64,000 bases of DNA, from assembly GCA_003553445.1 (NCBI GenBank), contig PWEK01000052.1, forward strand, positions 1 to 64,000, read 5' to 3'. This document shows, piece after piece, positions 42,604 to 52,463 of this stretch (position 1 is the first letter of the stretch; each line of letters opens with the position of its first letter). Origin of the DNA: Elusimicrobiota bacterium (lineage in GTDB: Bacteria > CG03 > SLGR01). Both the position numbers and the translations under genes were made by a program. The notes beneath the pieces are model-generated. The model was not told where the DNA came from. It did not search any database and saw only the letters and a list, made by a program, of their open reading frames with translations.

Positions 42604-43637
42604 ATTATTTCTCCTCCTCCGACTACAATATCTCTCTTGTATAAAACAACACTCTGCCCGGGCGTGGGAGCCCGCTGGGGTATTATAAATTCAATTTTAC
42701 ATATATTCGTCTTCGTGTCCAGAGCCGCTATGCGGCAGGCGGCAGGCTTCTGAGCATACCGGATTTTTGCTTCTAAACTGTCGGATTTCACGGATAAAAC
42801 ACTCTCAGAAGAAACCCTGAACTTTAAATTTTTTCTGAAAAGTCTCTCTTCGTCTCCCATAACAACCCTGTTTTCTTCCGGGATTATAGCGGTAATATAC
42901 TTTTTCTCCTTCAAGCCGCCTATTCTGACTCTTTGTCCCAGTGTATAGTTGTAGTAACCCTTATGACCGGCCACTACCCTTCCCGACTCATCTACAACAT
43001 CCCCTGGAAACTCCCCGATCTCCTTCTTAAGATAGCTTCCCAGACCTCCCCCCTTTAATATACAGCAATCCTGCGACTCCCGGGAATTTTTTACGGGAAG
43101 CCCGGCCTCTTTCGCTATCCGCCTTACCTTCTCTTTTGTGGTATTACCGAGAGGAAAGATTATACTATTCAGCCTCTTTCTACCAATCCCGTATAAAAAA
43201 TAGGATTGATCCTTGGAAGAATCCCTGGCCTTTGCAAGCGCCGAATCCTTTATTCGGGCATAATGACCTGTTGCCAGCATATTAAATCCCATGGAAATAA
43301 TTTTATCCATAAAGATTCCAAAACGGAGCCGGCTGTTGCACCATACGCAGGGGTTGGGGGTCTTTCCCATCCTGTAATATTTTACAAAAGGTTCAATAAT
43401 CTCCCGGTCATAATCCCTTTTCATGTCTACCGAATAAAACGGAACTTTAAGCATATCGGCAGTTTCTCTCGCCGTTCTGACATTATCCGTTCCGCAGCAG
43501 GAGCTGCCTCCCCGGGGGCTCTCACATTTAAAATAGTCTGTAAAAAAAGCCGCTACACTAAAGCCTTCTTTTTTCAATAGATAAAGAGCCGTACCCGAAT
43601 CCACTCCTCCCGACACAGCAACTGCAACTTTCGTCAT
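42600..43637 (-). CDS. mnmA: tRNA 2-thiouridylase MnmA
   Basis: ATP-dependent thiouridylase modifying U34 of tRNA, 345 residues. It has the PP-loop AVSGGVDSGTAL at the start, GKTPNPCVWCNSRLRFG with one catalytic Cys, LATGHYARI, and SQDCCILKGG with the second catalytic Cys. The C-terminal barrel includes YTLGQRVRIGGL. Sulfur probably comes from the cysteine desulfurase encoded about 2 kb upstream on the same strand. It is coupled to the barrel-protein gene by ATGA. Confidence 0.96.
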   Translation of the reverse strand: MTKVAVAVSGGVDSGTALYLLKKEGFSVAAFFTDYFKCESPRGGSSCCGTDNVRTARETADMLKVPFYSVDMKRDYDREIIEPFVKYYRMGKTPNPCVWCNSRLRFGIFMDKIISMGFNMLATGHYARIKDSALAKARDSSKDQSYFLYGIGRKRLNSIIFPLGNTTKEKVRRIAKEAGLPVKNSRESQDCCILKGGGLGSYLKKEIGEFPGDVVDESGRVVAGHKGYYNYTLGQRVRIGGLKEKKYITAIIPEENRVVMGDEERLFRKNLKFRVSSESVLSVKSDSLEAKIRYAQKPAACRIAALDTKTNICKIEFIIPQRAPTPGQSVVLYKRDIVVGGGEII

Positions 43638-43653
43638 TGTCCAGCCTTTTTTT

Positions 43654-44397
43654 TCAGATCCCTTCCCCGCCGCTGTATTTCTTATCAGACTGTGAGAATT
43701 CCTTTAGAAGCTCCTGCTTCTTTAGCTCCATGACATTGTCAATATGCGATTTCAGTCCCTCATGCTCCTCAATCTTTGATAGCCTTTCTTCTATTTTTTC
43801 CTGCTCTTTAATTACATAACGCACGGCATCTGCAACAGGGTCAGGAAGCCTTCCGTGCTCCAACGCCTTGATATCTTCTCCGGAAAAACCGAGCCCCACT
43901 TTAGCCGGGACCCCCACTGCCGTAGCTCCGTCCGGAACATCATTAATGACCACCGCGCCTGCCCCCACCCGTGAATTATTTCCCAAAACTACAGGGCCCA
44001 GAATAATAGCCCCGGCTCCAACAACCACATTATCTTTCAGTGTCGGGGGGCGCTTTTTTCTTTCAAGGCTTGTTCCTCCCAAAACAACTCCCTGGTAAAT
44101 AAGGCAGTTGTCTCCAATTTCAGCGGTTTCTCCTATCACCCCTCCGCTTCCGTGATCTATGAAAAAACCCGATCCTATACGAGCCCCCGGATGAATTTCA
44201 ATGCCCGTCATAAAACGGCTTACCGCCGAAATTAACCTGGCAATGGAGAACTCTCCCTTTTTGTATAACCAATGAGCAATTCTGTGCATCCATATGGAAT
44301 GAAGCCCCGGGTATGTTAATATAACCTCAAAAGTGCTCTTTGCTGCCGGATCTTTTTTAAATACAGTTTTTATATCCTGCTTAATTTTCTTTAACAT
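43654..44397 (-). CDS. cysE: Serine O-acetyltransferase
   Basis: First enzyme of cysteine synthesis, acetylating serine with acetyl-CoA, 247 residues. The N-terminal helical part ([20 protein letters not shown]) precedes a left-handed beta helix of hexapeptide repeats ([23 protein letters not shown], split here as two runs) and the VGVPAKVG end. A helical, charged C-terminal tail of about 50 residues extends beyond the usual short form. It sits between a cysteine desulfurase and mnmA, a sulfur-themed run. AGAGG precedes the ATG. Confidence 0.95.
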   Translation of the reverse strand: MLKKIKQDIKTVFKKDPAAKSTFEVILTYPGLHSIWMHRIAHWLYKKGEFSIARLISAVSRFMTGIEIHPGARIGSGFFIDHGSGGVIGETAEIGDNCLIYQGVVLGGTSLERKKRPPTLKDNVVVGAGAIILGPVVLGNNSRVGAGAVVINDVPDGATAVGVPAKVGLGFSGEDIKALEHGRLPDPVADAVRYVIKEQEKIEERLSKIEEHEGLKSHIDNVMELKKQELLKEFSQSDKKYSGGEGI

Positions 44398-44547
44398 CTT
44401 TATTAAACCTCTTTAAGTGCAAATTCCTTAACCGCCTTTTTCTACTTTAACTTTTTGTACTGAAATTTCAAAAAGTCCGTCCCGGCGCAAATTATTGGAG
44501 CCCCCTTTAACTGCAAAAAATATCCGGTTAAGCTTTTTAAATGAAAT

Positions 44548-45699
44548 TTATTTCACTCTTCCGGAATGCTTTGAAATTCTTTCAGCCGCGGCGGCGGTTT
44601 TTTCTATTACATAATCTATCTCTTTTTCGGTATTGTCTTTTGATAAGGAAAACCTTACGGAACCGCCTGCCGGGACAGGATCAACCCCCATTGCCTTTAA
44701 TACGTGCGAGGCTCCCTCCTTACCCGATAAACACGCAGATCCTGATGAAACTGCAATACCTTCCATGTCCAGCATCATAATCAGCGAATCACTCTCTACA
44801 TTAGGGAAACTTACATTAAGCGTGTTTGGAAGCGCTTGCCGCCAGTCTCCGTTTAGCCTTAAACCGGAAATCTTTTCAAAAAGCCCTTTTTTAAGCCTCT
44901 CTTTCAATCTTTGCATCTTTCTTACTGATATCCTCATATCCCCTGCAGCCAATTCAGCCGCCCTGGCAAAACCGGCTATACCCACAACATTTTCGGTGCC
45001 GGGCCTTATGCCTTTTTCCTGGTGTCCGCCCTTAAAGATGGAATTCAAATTTATTCCATCCCTAATGTAAAGTGCGCCGATTCCCCTGGGTCCGTTTATT
45101 TTATGAGCTGAAAAAGAAGCCATATCCACCCCCAGATCATCGATATTAAAATCCACCTTTCCCAGTGCCTGGACCGCGTCCGTATGGATCACTATCTTAT
45201 CTGAAAAATTCCTGACCCCTTCTACAATCTCCTGCAGGGGCTCAATAGTACCCACTTCATTATTTGCATACATGATAGTAACCATAGCAGTACCATCCCT
45301 GAGAGAGGAAAGTACATCATCCGGATTCACCCTTGCGTTTTTATCCACATCCACCCATGAGACATTAAAGCCGCTGTGCTGCAGATGCCTCACGCTGTTT
45401 ATTACAGTTGGGTGTTCTATAACCGACGTTACAATATGCTTACCCTTAAAAGACGCCACAGCCCCGAATAAAGCAAGATTGTTGGCTTCTGTTCCTCCTG
45501 AAGTGAATATTATTCTGTCAGGATGACAGCCCAATAATTCAGAGATTTTAATGCGGGATTTTTCTACAATATTTCTTGTCCTGTTTCCAAAAGAATGGGG
45601 AGACGAGGGGTTTCCGCATTCAGCGGAAACCTTTATTATTTCTTTTCTGACTTTGTCTGCCAGAGGCGTAGTTGCGTTATTGTCAAGATAAATCCTCAT
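44548..45699 (-). CDS. Cysteine desulfurase (NifS/IscS family)
   Basis: PLP enzyme releasing sulfur from cysteine for Fe-S clusters and thiolation, 383 residues. Segments are YLDNNATTPL at the start, FTSGGTEANNLAL, SAHKINGPRGIG with the Schiff-base Lys, and SSGSACLSGKEGASHVLKAMG with the active Cys in the mobile loop. There is no IscU, IscA or IscR neighbour. MnmA and CysE lie downstream on the same strand, so thiouridine synthesis is a likely outlet. The 150 bp between this gene and cysE hold no clear terminator or RNA. Confidence 0.95.
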   Translation of the reverse strand: MRIYLDNNATTPLADKVRKEIIKVSAECGNPSSPHSFGNRTRNIVEKSRIKISELLGCHPDRIIFTSGGTEANNLALFGAVASFKGKHIVTSVIEHPTVINSVRHLQHSGFNVSWVDVDKNARVNPDDVLSSLRDGTAMVTIMYANNEVGTIEPLQEIVEGVRNFSDKIVIHTDAVQALGKVDFNIDDLGVDMASFSAHKINGPRGIGALYIRDGINLNSIFKGGHQEKGIRPGTENVVGIAGFARAAELAAGDMRISVRKMQRLKERLKKGLFEKISGLRLNGDWRQALPNTLNVSFPNVESDSLIMMLDMEGIAVSSGSACLSGKEGASHVLKAMGVDPVPAGGSVRFSLSKDNTEKEIDYVIEKTAAAAERISKHSGRVK

Positions 45700-45760
45700 T
45701 TTTTTATCTTAGTAATATTGTTGGGTATTTCAAATATTAAATTTTTATAAAACCCGTCTT

Positions 45761-46759
45761 TTAGTTTTCATGGCCGTATATTCTGGGGGAAGTATACCGG
45801 TTTATCATGGGCGTGAGGGCATTCATTAATAGGATGGAAAACAATACCCCTTCTGCATAACCGCTGAAATTTCTTATTATAACTGTAAGTGCACCTGCTG
45901 AAACACCGAAAATCCACTTACCCCTGCCGTTTACGGGGGTTGTAACAGGGTCTGTCACCATATAGGTCCCACCGAAAAGAACCCCGCCGGTGAACAGGGC
46001 CAGAATGGGGTTCAAAAACTTTCCGGGAGAAACCAGCCACAGCAGCGAAGAAAGAACAGTAAAAGAGGAAAAATAAGACAGGGGAAGCCTCCAGTCTGCA
46101 GTTTTAGTATAAAGAAGAAGCGCCAATCCAAGCAAAATCATCACCCCGGAGGTCTCTCCTGCACTCCCCTTCATTTCTCCCAGCATAAAAGCCGGCATAT
46201 TTTCAGATGCATCCAGCTTTTCCCCCTCAAAACGCGCTCGATTAAGAGGCGTAGCCGAAGTAACCGTATCTTCGTTAACCGTACTTAAAGATCTGGGAAC
46301 AACATCATAAGTTGTTATCATTATCGGAAAAGCGGCGGCCAGAAAAGCCCTTCCCACAAGCGCCGGATTAAAAATATTCTCGCCAAGCCCTCCGAATATA
46401 TGCTTTGCTATACAGATTGAAAGAAAAGAGGCCCCCGCCGCATGGACAAAAGAAAATGACGGAGGAAGAATTAAAGCCAGCAACGTTCCTGTGACAAAAG
46501 CGCTCCCGTCCGTAACCTGTACTTTCCTTCCCCTCAATAAAGTACACAGCACCTCGCCAAAAACAGCACTTAATACACATACAAGTATCATCAGCAGAAT
46601 TCTCGACCCGAAAAAATAAACCGCTGCTGCCGCCGGAAATATAAGGGATATCATAGTAGTCCACATCATGCGCGGCATGGACCCACTAGCTTTTATGTGC
46701 GGAGCAGTGAGAACCTTTAAACGGAACTTTTTTTCTTTCTCAATTTCTTTTTTGCTCAT
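45761..46759 (-). CDS. rnfD: RnfD/NqrB-like membrane subunit (orphan)
   Basis: Polytopic membrane protein of the RnfD/NqrB family, 332 residues, about nine to ten helices. Signs are APHIKASGSMPRMMW at the start, VTDGSAFVTGTLLALILPP, GGLGENIFNPALVGRAFL and TSATPLNRAR, where the family Thr in an S/T-GATPL motif carries covalent FMN. The C-terminal GGTYMVTDPVTTPV is also present. It normally works with RnfA, B, C, E and G to couple ferredoxin oxidation to ion pumping, yet no other rnf gene lies on either side: proS is upstream (4-bp overlap) and the cysteine desulfurase downstream. Confidence 0.9.
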   Translation of the reverse strand: MSKKEIEKEKKFRLKVLTAPHIKASGSMPRMMWTTMISLIFPAAAAVYFFGSRILLMILVCVLSAVFGEVLCTLLRGRKVQVTDGSAFVTGTLLALILPPSFSFVHAAGASFLSICIAKHIFGGLGENIFNPALVGRAFLAAAFPIMITTYDVVPRSLSTVNEDTVTSATPLNRARFEGEKLDASENMPAFMLGEMKGSAGETSGVMILLGLALLLYTKTADWRLPLSYFSSFTVLSSLLWLVSPGKFLNPILALFTGGVLFGGTYMVTDPVTTPVNGRGKWIFGVSAGALTVIIRNFSGYAEGVLFSILLMNALTPMINRYTSPRIYGHEN

Positions 46760-48462
46760 TTTCCTAAAATATCTCCCAGTCTCTCTTCAATTTCCTCCTT
46801 ATGTAAAAACTCCTTTTCACCAGTATTTCTGTATTGAATCTCAAGTTTTTTATCACTAAGATACTTCTTACCTATAATTATATGCACCGGTATCCCGACA
46901 AGAAGGGCATCCTTGAACTTCACTCCCGGAGTTTCATCACGATCATCCCATAGCACATCATATTTCTCACCCAGCTCTTTATACATTTCTTTGCAAATAT
47001 CCGAGGTTTTTTTACCCAGCTGAATTAACACCACATCAAAAGGGGCTATCGCGGGCGGCCAGACAATCCCGTCTTTATCATGATGCTGCTCTATTGCCGC
47101 GGCCGCTATCCTGGTTACACCTATACCGTAGCATCCCATTATCATCTCTCTGCTTATGCCTTTTTCATCGGTGAAAACCGCATTCAAAGCCGAAGAATAT
47201 TTTTTTCCCAGAAGGAATGTATGGCCGACCTCTATTCCCCGTTTTAATTCCAGAACTCCCCCGCAGGATTGACAAAGGTCACCGGTCTTGACTTTTCTTA
47301 GGGGTCCTTTCCAGTTTACTTTATAGTCTCTAGGGTAATTGATATTTAAAAGATGAGCATCTTTTTCATTGGCGCCGCTGACGCCATTTTCCATTCTTAA
47401 AACATCTCTATCAGCGAAAATATATTCCGGATTTACTCCCAGAGGACCTGAAAACCCAGGAGGGCCCCCGGTAAGCTCCTGGATGGTTTCTTCATCAGCC
47501 ATTTTAAGCTCGGAAACTCCAGCAGCCTCTTTAAGAAAATTTTCATTAAGCTCATCATCGCCCTTGATTAATGCAACAACCGGCCCTTTTTCGGTATCAT
47601 ATACAAGTGTTTTTATAAATATTTCCGACCCAAGAGAAAGATACCCGCTTACCTCTTCCACAGTCCTCATCCGGGGAGTTTTAACCTTCTCGAGTCTCTT
47701 CTGCTTTACAGAACTGTCAGTTTTTTCTTCTCTTATACGGTAAGGGGCAAGTTCTGAATTCGCGCCGAATCCGCAGGAACAGAGAGCTATCTCATCTTCT
47801 CCATTATCCGCGGTTACCATAAACTCGTGGGAGTATTTTCCACCTATGCTACCTGTGGCCGCTTCCACCATGGCAAAATCAAGACCGCATCTTTTAAATA
47901 TATTTTTGTATGCATCCACATGATTCTCATAGGATTTTCTGCAGCCATCCATTGAGTAGTCAAAGCTGTATGCATCCTTCATATAAAACTCCCGGGCCCT
48001 CATAACCCCGAATCTCGGCCTGATTTCATCTCTGAATTTCATCTGAAACTGATACAAAGTAAAAGGCAGCTCCTTGTAAGAACTAATCTCCGAAGCCGCA
48101 AGTTTCGTTATTACCTCTTCATGGGTCGGTCCCAGGCAGAAATCCCGTTTTTTTCTGTCCTTCAACCTGAAGAGCTCCGGCCCGTACTCATTCCATCTGC
48201 CGCTTTCTTCCCACAGACCCCTGGGCTGCAGAGCGCTCATCATCATTTCCTGGGCCCCTATGGAGTCCATCTCTTCTCTGATTATCTTTTCAATCTTCCT
48301 TACTACCCGCCACCCCGCAGGCAGAAGTTCGTAAATACCGGATGAAATTTTACGTATAAGCCCCGCTCTCACCATAAGCCTGTGAGAAACTATATCAGCC
48401 TCCCTCGGATCTTCCTTTAAAGTAGGAAGAAAATAACCGGATAACTTTCTTCTGTATTTCAT
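46756..48462 (-). CDS. proS: Prolyl-tRNA synthetase
   Basis: Class II aminoacyl-tRNA synthetase of the long bacterial type, 568 residues. Motif 1 region is LLPAGWRVVRKIEKI, motif 2 is FRDEIRPRFGVMRAREFYMKDAYSFD (in two overlapping parts), and motif 3 is GCYGIGVTRIAAAAIEQ. Between motifs 2 and 3 is the YbaK-like editing insertion (FIKTLVYDTEKG, LIKGDDELNE). The C-terminal anticodon domain ends in a helical tail. ATGA overlaps join it to ispG upstream and rnfD downstream. Confidence 0.97.
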   Translation of the reverse strand: MKYRRKLSGYFLPTLKEDPREADIVSHRLMVRAGLIRKISSGIYELLPAGWRVVRKIEKIIREEMDSIGAQEMMMSALQPRGLWEESGRWNEYGPELFRLKDRKKRDFCLGPTHEEVITKLAASEISSYKELPFTLYQFQMKFRDEIRPRFGVMRAREFYMKDAYSFDYSMDGCRKSYENHVDAYKNIFKRCGLDFAMVEAATGSIGGKYSHEFMVTADNGEDEIALCSCGFGANSELAPYRIREEKTDSSVKQKRLEKVKTPRMRTVEEVSGYLSLGSEIFIKTLVYDTEKGPVVALIKGDDELNENFLKEAAGVSELKMADEETIQELTGGPPGFSGPLGVNPEYIFADRDVLRMENGVSGANEKDAHLLNINYPRDYKVNWKGPLRKVKTGDLCQSCGGVLELKRGIEVGHTFLLGKKYSSALNAVFTDEKGISREMIMGCYGIGVTRIAAAAIEQHHDKDGIVWPPAIAPFDVVLIQLGKKTSDICKEMYKELGEKYDVLWDDRDETPGVKFKDALLVGIPVHIIIGKKYLSDKKLEIQYRNTGEKEFLHKEEIEERLGDILGK

Positions 48463-49478
48463 AACTGCCTTATTTCCCTTATAAGAACATCAACTATTTC
48501 TTTCTTATCTACCTTACCTATGCGGTTTCCTTTTTTTATAAGCATACCTGAGGATTTCATCCCGCAGATACCAACATCGGACCTTGCCGCCTCACCGGGC
48601 CCGTTAACCTCACAACCCATAACCGCCACGCTTAATGGCTTCTTTAAATCCTCTTCACTCAAATCCGAAATAAGCCTTTCCACCAATCCCAATACATCCA
48701 CCCTGCTTCTTGAACATGTAGGGCACGAGATTATCTCCAGTTTTCGGTTTCTTCCCTCAATTGATTCTTTAAGAATCACAGCTGCCTCCACCTCTTTTTC
48801 AGAAGAACCCGTAACAGAAACCCTTATGGTATCCCCCACCTCATCAACCAGCAGGGCTCCAAGACCAGCAGAGGATTTAATTAATCCTTCAAAAGAAGGC
48901 CCTGATGCAGTAACTCCAATGTGAAGTGGCGTATCCGAATGGGTAGAAAAAATACGGTTGGACTCAACCGTTTCCTTTACAGAAGCTGACTTCATAGAAA
49001 CCACAAAATTTTTAAATCCTGCATTAATAAGCCTTCTGTCCCATTTCAGGGCCAAATTAGCCAGCTCCACCGGCCCCTTTGCTGAGCAGGAGCCGGTATT
49101 GAAACCAAGTCTCAGCGCCTTACCGTATTTCTGGGCCAGTTCCACTGATTTCATTACCGTATCTTCCCGCATATTTCCCGGATTTACCCTTATTTTATCA
49201 AAGCCCGCACTGAAAGCGGCTTTCACAATAGATTCCTGAAAATGACAGTCAGCAACGAGAGGCAGCCCGATATCTTTAAGGACAGAGTATATCACTTCGG
49301 CATCTTCTTTTTTTTCAACAGCGCACCTTATTATTTCAGCTCCTGCACATACCAGCTTCCGGGCCTCCTTTTTAAGCCCTTCCCGGTCTTTTATCGGTGT
49401 TTTAAGCATACCCTGTATCCTGAGCGGATTACTCCCGCCGATTTCGATATTTCCTATTTTTACCTTTCTTGTGATCAT
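48459..49478 (-). CDS. ispG: 4-hydroxy-3-methylbut-2-enyl diphosphate synthase IspG (GcpE)
   Basis: Fe-S enzyme of the MEP isoprenoid pathway, 339 residues. The TIM-barrel part has VKIGNIEIGGSNPLRIQ and ADCHFQ (VADCHF), FDKIRVNPGN and RLGFNTGS. The C-terminal cluster domain has ISCPTCSRSRVD and VMGCEVNGPGEA, giving the three Cys plus Glu ligands. The usual Met-Thr after the SNP segment (PVxVQSMT) reads RIQGMLKT here, a small deviation. It lies in the same run as dxr and uppS, so three isoprenoid steps are clustered. Confidence 0.96.
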   Translation of the reverse strand: MITRKVKIGNIEIGGSNPLRIQGMLKTPIKDREGLKKEARKLVCAGAEIIRCAVEKKEDAEVIYSVLKDIGLPLVADCHFQESIVKAAFSAGFDKIRVNPGNMREDTVMKSVELAQKYGKALRLGFNTGSCSAKGPVELANLALKWDRRLINAGFKNFVVSMKSASVKETVESNRIFSTHSDTPLHIGVTASGPSFEGLIKSSAGLGALLVDEVGDTIRVSVTGSSEKEVEAAVILKESIEGRNRKLEIISCPTCSRSRVDVLGLVERLISDLSEEDLKKPLSVAVMGCEVNGPGEAARSDVGICGMKSSGMLIKKGNRIGKVDKKEIVDVLIREIRQL

Positions 49479-50506
49479 TCTATCAGTCGCAAAATATCCT
49501 GCCAGCTCACATATATAAATAAAAGAAGTATTAATACAAGTCCAACCATATTGGCTGCCGCAATCTCTTTGGGCTTTAAAGAGGATCCCTTTAACCTCTC
49601 AATTATAGCCATAACTATATGCCCCCCGTCCAGAACAGGAACGGGAAGAAGATTTATGACTCCAAGATTAATGCTTATAATTGCAATCAATTCAAAGAGC
49701 GGGGCAATGCCTACACGCACGGCCTGCGCAACCATATCCCCCAAGCCTATAACCCCCATAAGCTCAGGAGCCATCTCTCCGGATATTATTAGCCACAATA
49801 CTGCAATAATTGAAAAAACCATTTCACCGGTAAACCTTATTCCAGTAATAAAAGCTTCTATTACCCCAAGCCTTTCTGTCTCATACAAAGTGCTGAAACC
49901 TATAACAACACGCTCCAACTCCAGATCGTATTCCGGAATGAGTTTCATTTCTATCAATTGACCGTCTCTCTCAATTTTCACCTCAGTTTCACGACCTATA
50001 TATGAAGCCAACCCCCTCTCCCATTCTTTTATTTTTTTACCCTCTATTTCAACTACTCTGTCACCTTTTTGAATCCCTGCCTCTTCAGCCGGACTGCCCG
50101 ATCTAACCTGTCCCACAAGCGGTTCATCGGGCAAATAAGGCATCCCGGAAATCCACAGAACCAAAAACATAATAAAAGCGCCGGTTATAAGGTTCATCAA
50201 ACTTCCCGCCATCAGTATAGGGATTCTCTTTAAGGGTGAAAGCCCCAGAAAAGAATCCGGCTCAAAGGCCTCATCTTCTTCAAGGTTGTCACCCTTCATT
50301 TTCACATAACCGCCCAGCGGCACAGCGCTTACTTTATAACGCACACCATTTTTATTCCACCCCAAAAGCTCCGGTCCGAAGCCGATTGAAAAGGTTTCAA
50401 CCTTTACGCCGCTTTTTAAAGCAACAACAAGGTGCCCGATTTCATGAACCACTATTACAAGCGACAGCGTTATAATTATCGCCACTGCAAATCTTATTAT
50501 TTCCAC
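49475..50506 (-). CDS. rseP: Site-2 intramembrane metalloprotease RseP
   Basis: Membrane zinc protease that cuts anti-sigma factors or signal peptide remnants within the bilayer, 343 residues. It has the zinc motif HEIGH in the first helix region (VVHEIGHLVVALKSG), one PDZ domain (VRSGSPAEEAGIQKGDRVVEI) and the third zinc ligand in NLLPVPVLDGGH near the C-terminus. E. coli RseP has two PDZ domains; the single one is common elsewhere. It overlaps dxr by 10 bp and ispG by 4 bp in the conserved uppS-cdsA-dxr-rseP-ispG order. Confidence 0.96.
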   Translation of the reverse strand: MEIIRFAVAIIITLSLVIVVHEIGHLVVALKSGVKVETFSIGFGPELLGWNKNGVRYKVSAVPLGGYVKMKGDNLEEDEAFEPDSFLGLSPLKRIPILMAGSLMNLITGAFIMFLVLWISGMPYLPDEPLVGQVRSGSPAEEAGIQKGDRVVEIEGKKIKEWERGLASYIGRETEVKIERDGQLIEMKLIPEYDLELERVVIGFSTLYETERLGVIEAFITGIRFTGEMVFSIIAVLWLIISGEMAPELMGVIGLGDMVAQAVRVGIAPLFELIAIISINLGVINLLPVPVLDGGHIVMAIIERLKGSSLKPKEIAAANMVGLVLILLLFIYVSWQDILRLIE

Positions 50507-51642
50507 TCTTTTAACTCCTTTTGCACCCTTTTGTAAATAATATTGTACTCTTTTTCAACTTTATCATATGAGGAAATATTTGAAGGCGGCTTGTTTTCAA
50601 ACTCCCTTGTGATAACATCCGGAATCTGCATAAACCCTATCTCTTCTTCCCCGAATGCCTTAACCGCGGCTTCATCCGCCGCGCAAAGCTGTATGCATCG
50701 CCCCGGAGACGTTTTACCTGCCTCCACTGCAATCTTGAGGCATGGAAACTTTTTGACATCCGGGGTTTCAAACTCCAGATTGGATATGTCATCAACCCTA
50801 AGCCTCCTCGCAGGCGACTCAACCCTGCGCGGGTGTGTGATTGCATACTGGATAGGAATACGCATGTCGCTTACCCCCATATGCGCCACCACGGACCCAT
50901 CTGAGAGCTCCAGAAAAGCATGCACAATTGACTGTGGGTGAATAAAAACATCAACATTTCCATAGTCCAATTCAAATATATTACACGCTTCAATTATTTC
51001 AAGCCCCTTGTTCATCAATGTAGCAGAATCAATTGTGATTTTAAACCCCATATCCCAGGTAGGATGATTCAAGCACTCCCGGGGAGAGGTTTCTTCAAGT
51101 TCTTTAATACTTTTTCTGTAAACCGCACCGCCGGAAGCAGTTAAAATAACCCTTTTTATATCTGACTTATCCTCTCCTTTCATAAGCTGAAGCAGAGCCG
51201 AGTGCTCGCTGTCTACAGGTATAAACTGCCCCTCATACTTAATCTCTTTTCTTATTAAGTGCCACCCCATCACTATTGATTCCTTGTTTGCCGAAGCCAC
51301 CCGTTTTCCCGCCTTTAGAGCCTTCACAGTGGGCTCAAGACCCGCCATTCCGCTTAGGGCATTAAATACTAGGTCAACCTAATCGGCCGTCGCAATTTCA
51401 TTCACTCCCTTTCTTCCTTTGAGAATTTTTAATCCGCGGGTTTTAGATTTATCATACTCTTTAAATGAATTAGAATCCGAAATTGCGGCCATTTTCGGAT
51501 TATATTCGGATATCTGCCTATAAAGCATCTCGGTGTTGCGGTTTGCCGAAATGGCGTAAATCTCAACCCCATCCATTGCCAAAGAAACGTCCAGGACATT
51601 CCTGCCGACCGACCCCGTAGCTCCAAGCACAGTAATTTTCAC
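50497..51642 (-). pseudogene. dxr: 1-deoxy-D-xylulose 5-phosphate reductoisomerase interrupted by one in-frame TAG
   Basis: Second enzyme of the MEP pathway. If the TAG at 51379-51381 is read through, the frame gives 381 residues, the normal length, with all motifs intact: ITVLGATGSVGRN (NADPH fold), then after the stop FNALSGMAGLEP, ASANKESIVMG, VDSEHSALLQL, ILTASGGAVYRK and HPTWDMGFKI. The stop falls at codon 88 in the sequence ATAD-stop-VDLVF, where relatives usually have Glu or another residue. I place the start at the GTG 51642, because AGGTGG lies 8 bases upstream and GTGA overlaps the cdsA stop. Possible causes are a sequencing error, a real nonsense mutation or readthrough. The rest of the gene shows no decay. 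Confidence 0.88.
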
Positions 51643-52463
51643 AATATTACCCACCTGCATGTATAATACACAAAAGGAACCGTAAAAAGCATACTGTCCA
51701 TTCTATCGAGAACACCCCCGTGACCGGGAAGGAAACTTCCCGAATCCTTTCTCTTGAGGTTTCTTTTAAAAAGCGATTCAGTAAGGTCTCCCATAATTGA
51801 TATAAATCCTACCATGCCGCCGAGAATCAAAGCCGCCGAGGCGGTCATAAAATACAGCCCGAAAAGATTCTTCAGTATAAAAACAGCAGCCGCGCCCCCA
51901 ACAACCGAACCTAACGCCCCGGCCCTGCTTTTATTTGGACTTATAACGCTAAGCCGCCTCTTTCCGAATTTAATGCCTGTAAGGTAAGCAATTGTATCGG
52001 AAGCCCACGTCGCCGAAACAGCCAGTATGAGAAACTCTCTTCCGAAAGGCTTCATTTCCCTTAAAAGAACCGAATGAAGAATAAGCCAGCTTACATAGAA
52101 TACCCCCGTAGCGGTCACCCCGAAAGAAATAACCGAATTTTTCATTTCCATTTTAAATACCAGAAAAAACCCCGTACCGATAACAAGAAGTGTTATAACC
52201 GGGTAGGTGTAATCCCTTATAAAAACCGGTTCACCCGAGCCGACTATAAGATAAGCATTTAGAAAAAGGAGCGCGGTTATAACAAATCCCCACCACCTGA
52301 CTGAAGGATATCCTTTCTCTTTACACATCCGGTAAAATTCATTTTGCCCCCCTATTGCCAGAGCAAAAACAAAAATTGCAAAAGGGAAACCTCCCCACAC
52401 CATTAACAGGAGAGCTACAGGAATAGCAACTATTCCCGAAATTATTCTTTTCTTTTTTGTCAT
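51639..52463 (-). CDS. cdsA: Phosphatidate cytidylyltransferase
   Basis: Membrane enzyme making CDP-diacylglycerol for phospholipids, 274 residues, about eight helices. The CDP-alcohol synthase signature is present near the C-terminus: SLFKRNLKRKDSGSFLPGHG, then GVLDRMDS. WASDTIAYLTGIKFGKRRL and ISPNKSRAGALGS are also typical. It overlaps uppS by 4 bp upstream and dxr by a GTGA junction downstream. Confidence 0.97.
   Translation of the reverse strand: MTKKKRIISGIVAIPVALLLMVWGGFPFAIFVFALAIGGQNEFYRMCKEKGYPSVRWWGFVITALLFLNAYLIVGSGEPVFIRDYTYPVITLLVIGTGFFLVFKMEMKNSVISFGVTATGVFYVSWLILHSVLLREMKPFGREFLILAVSATWASDTIAYLTGIKFGKRRLSVISPNKSRAGALGSVVGGAAAVFILKNLFGLYFMTASAALILGGMVGFISIMGDLTESLFKRNLKRKDSGSFLPGHGGVLDRMDSMLFTVPFVYYTCRWVIL

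Noticed and set aside
44398-44547. Possible small RNA or tRNA between cysE and the cysteine desulfurase
   Set aside because: Only a short AT-rich hairpin (CTTTTTG/CAAAAAG) is visible, with no tRNA fold or U-tract.
51379-51381. Genome-wide recoding of TAG as a sense codon
   Set aside because: Several well-defined genes end properly at TAG: mpgP (8920), mgtE copy 3 (14489), GT4 copy 2 (18142-18144) and purH (22015). The dxr TAG is therefore a local event.
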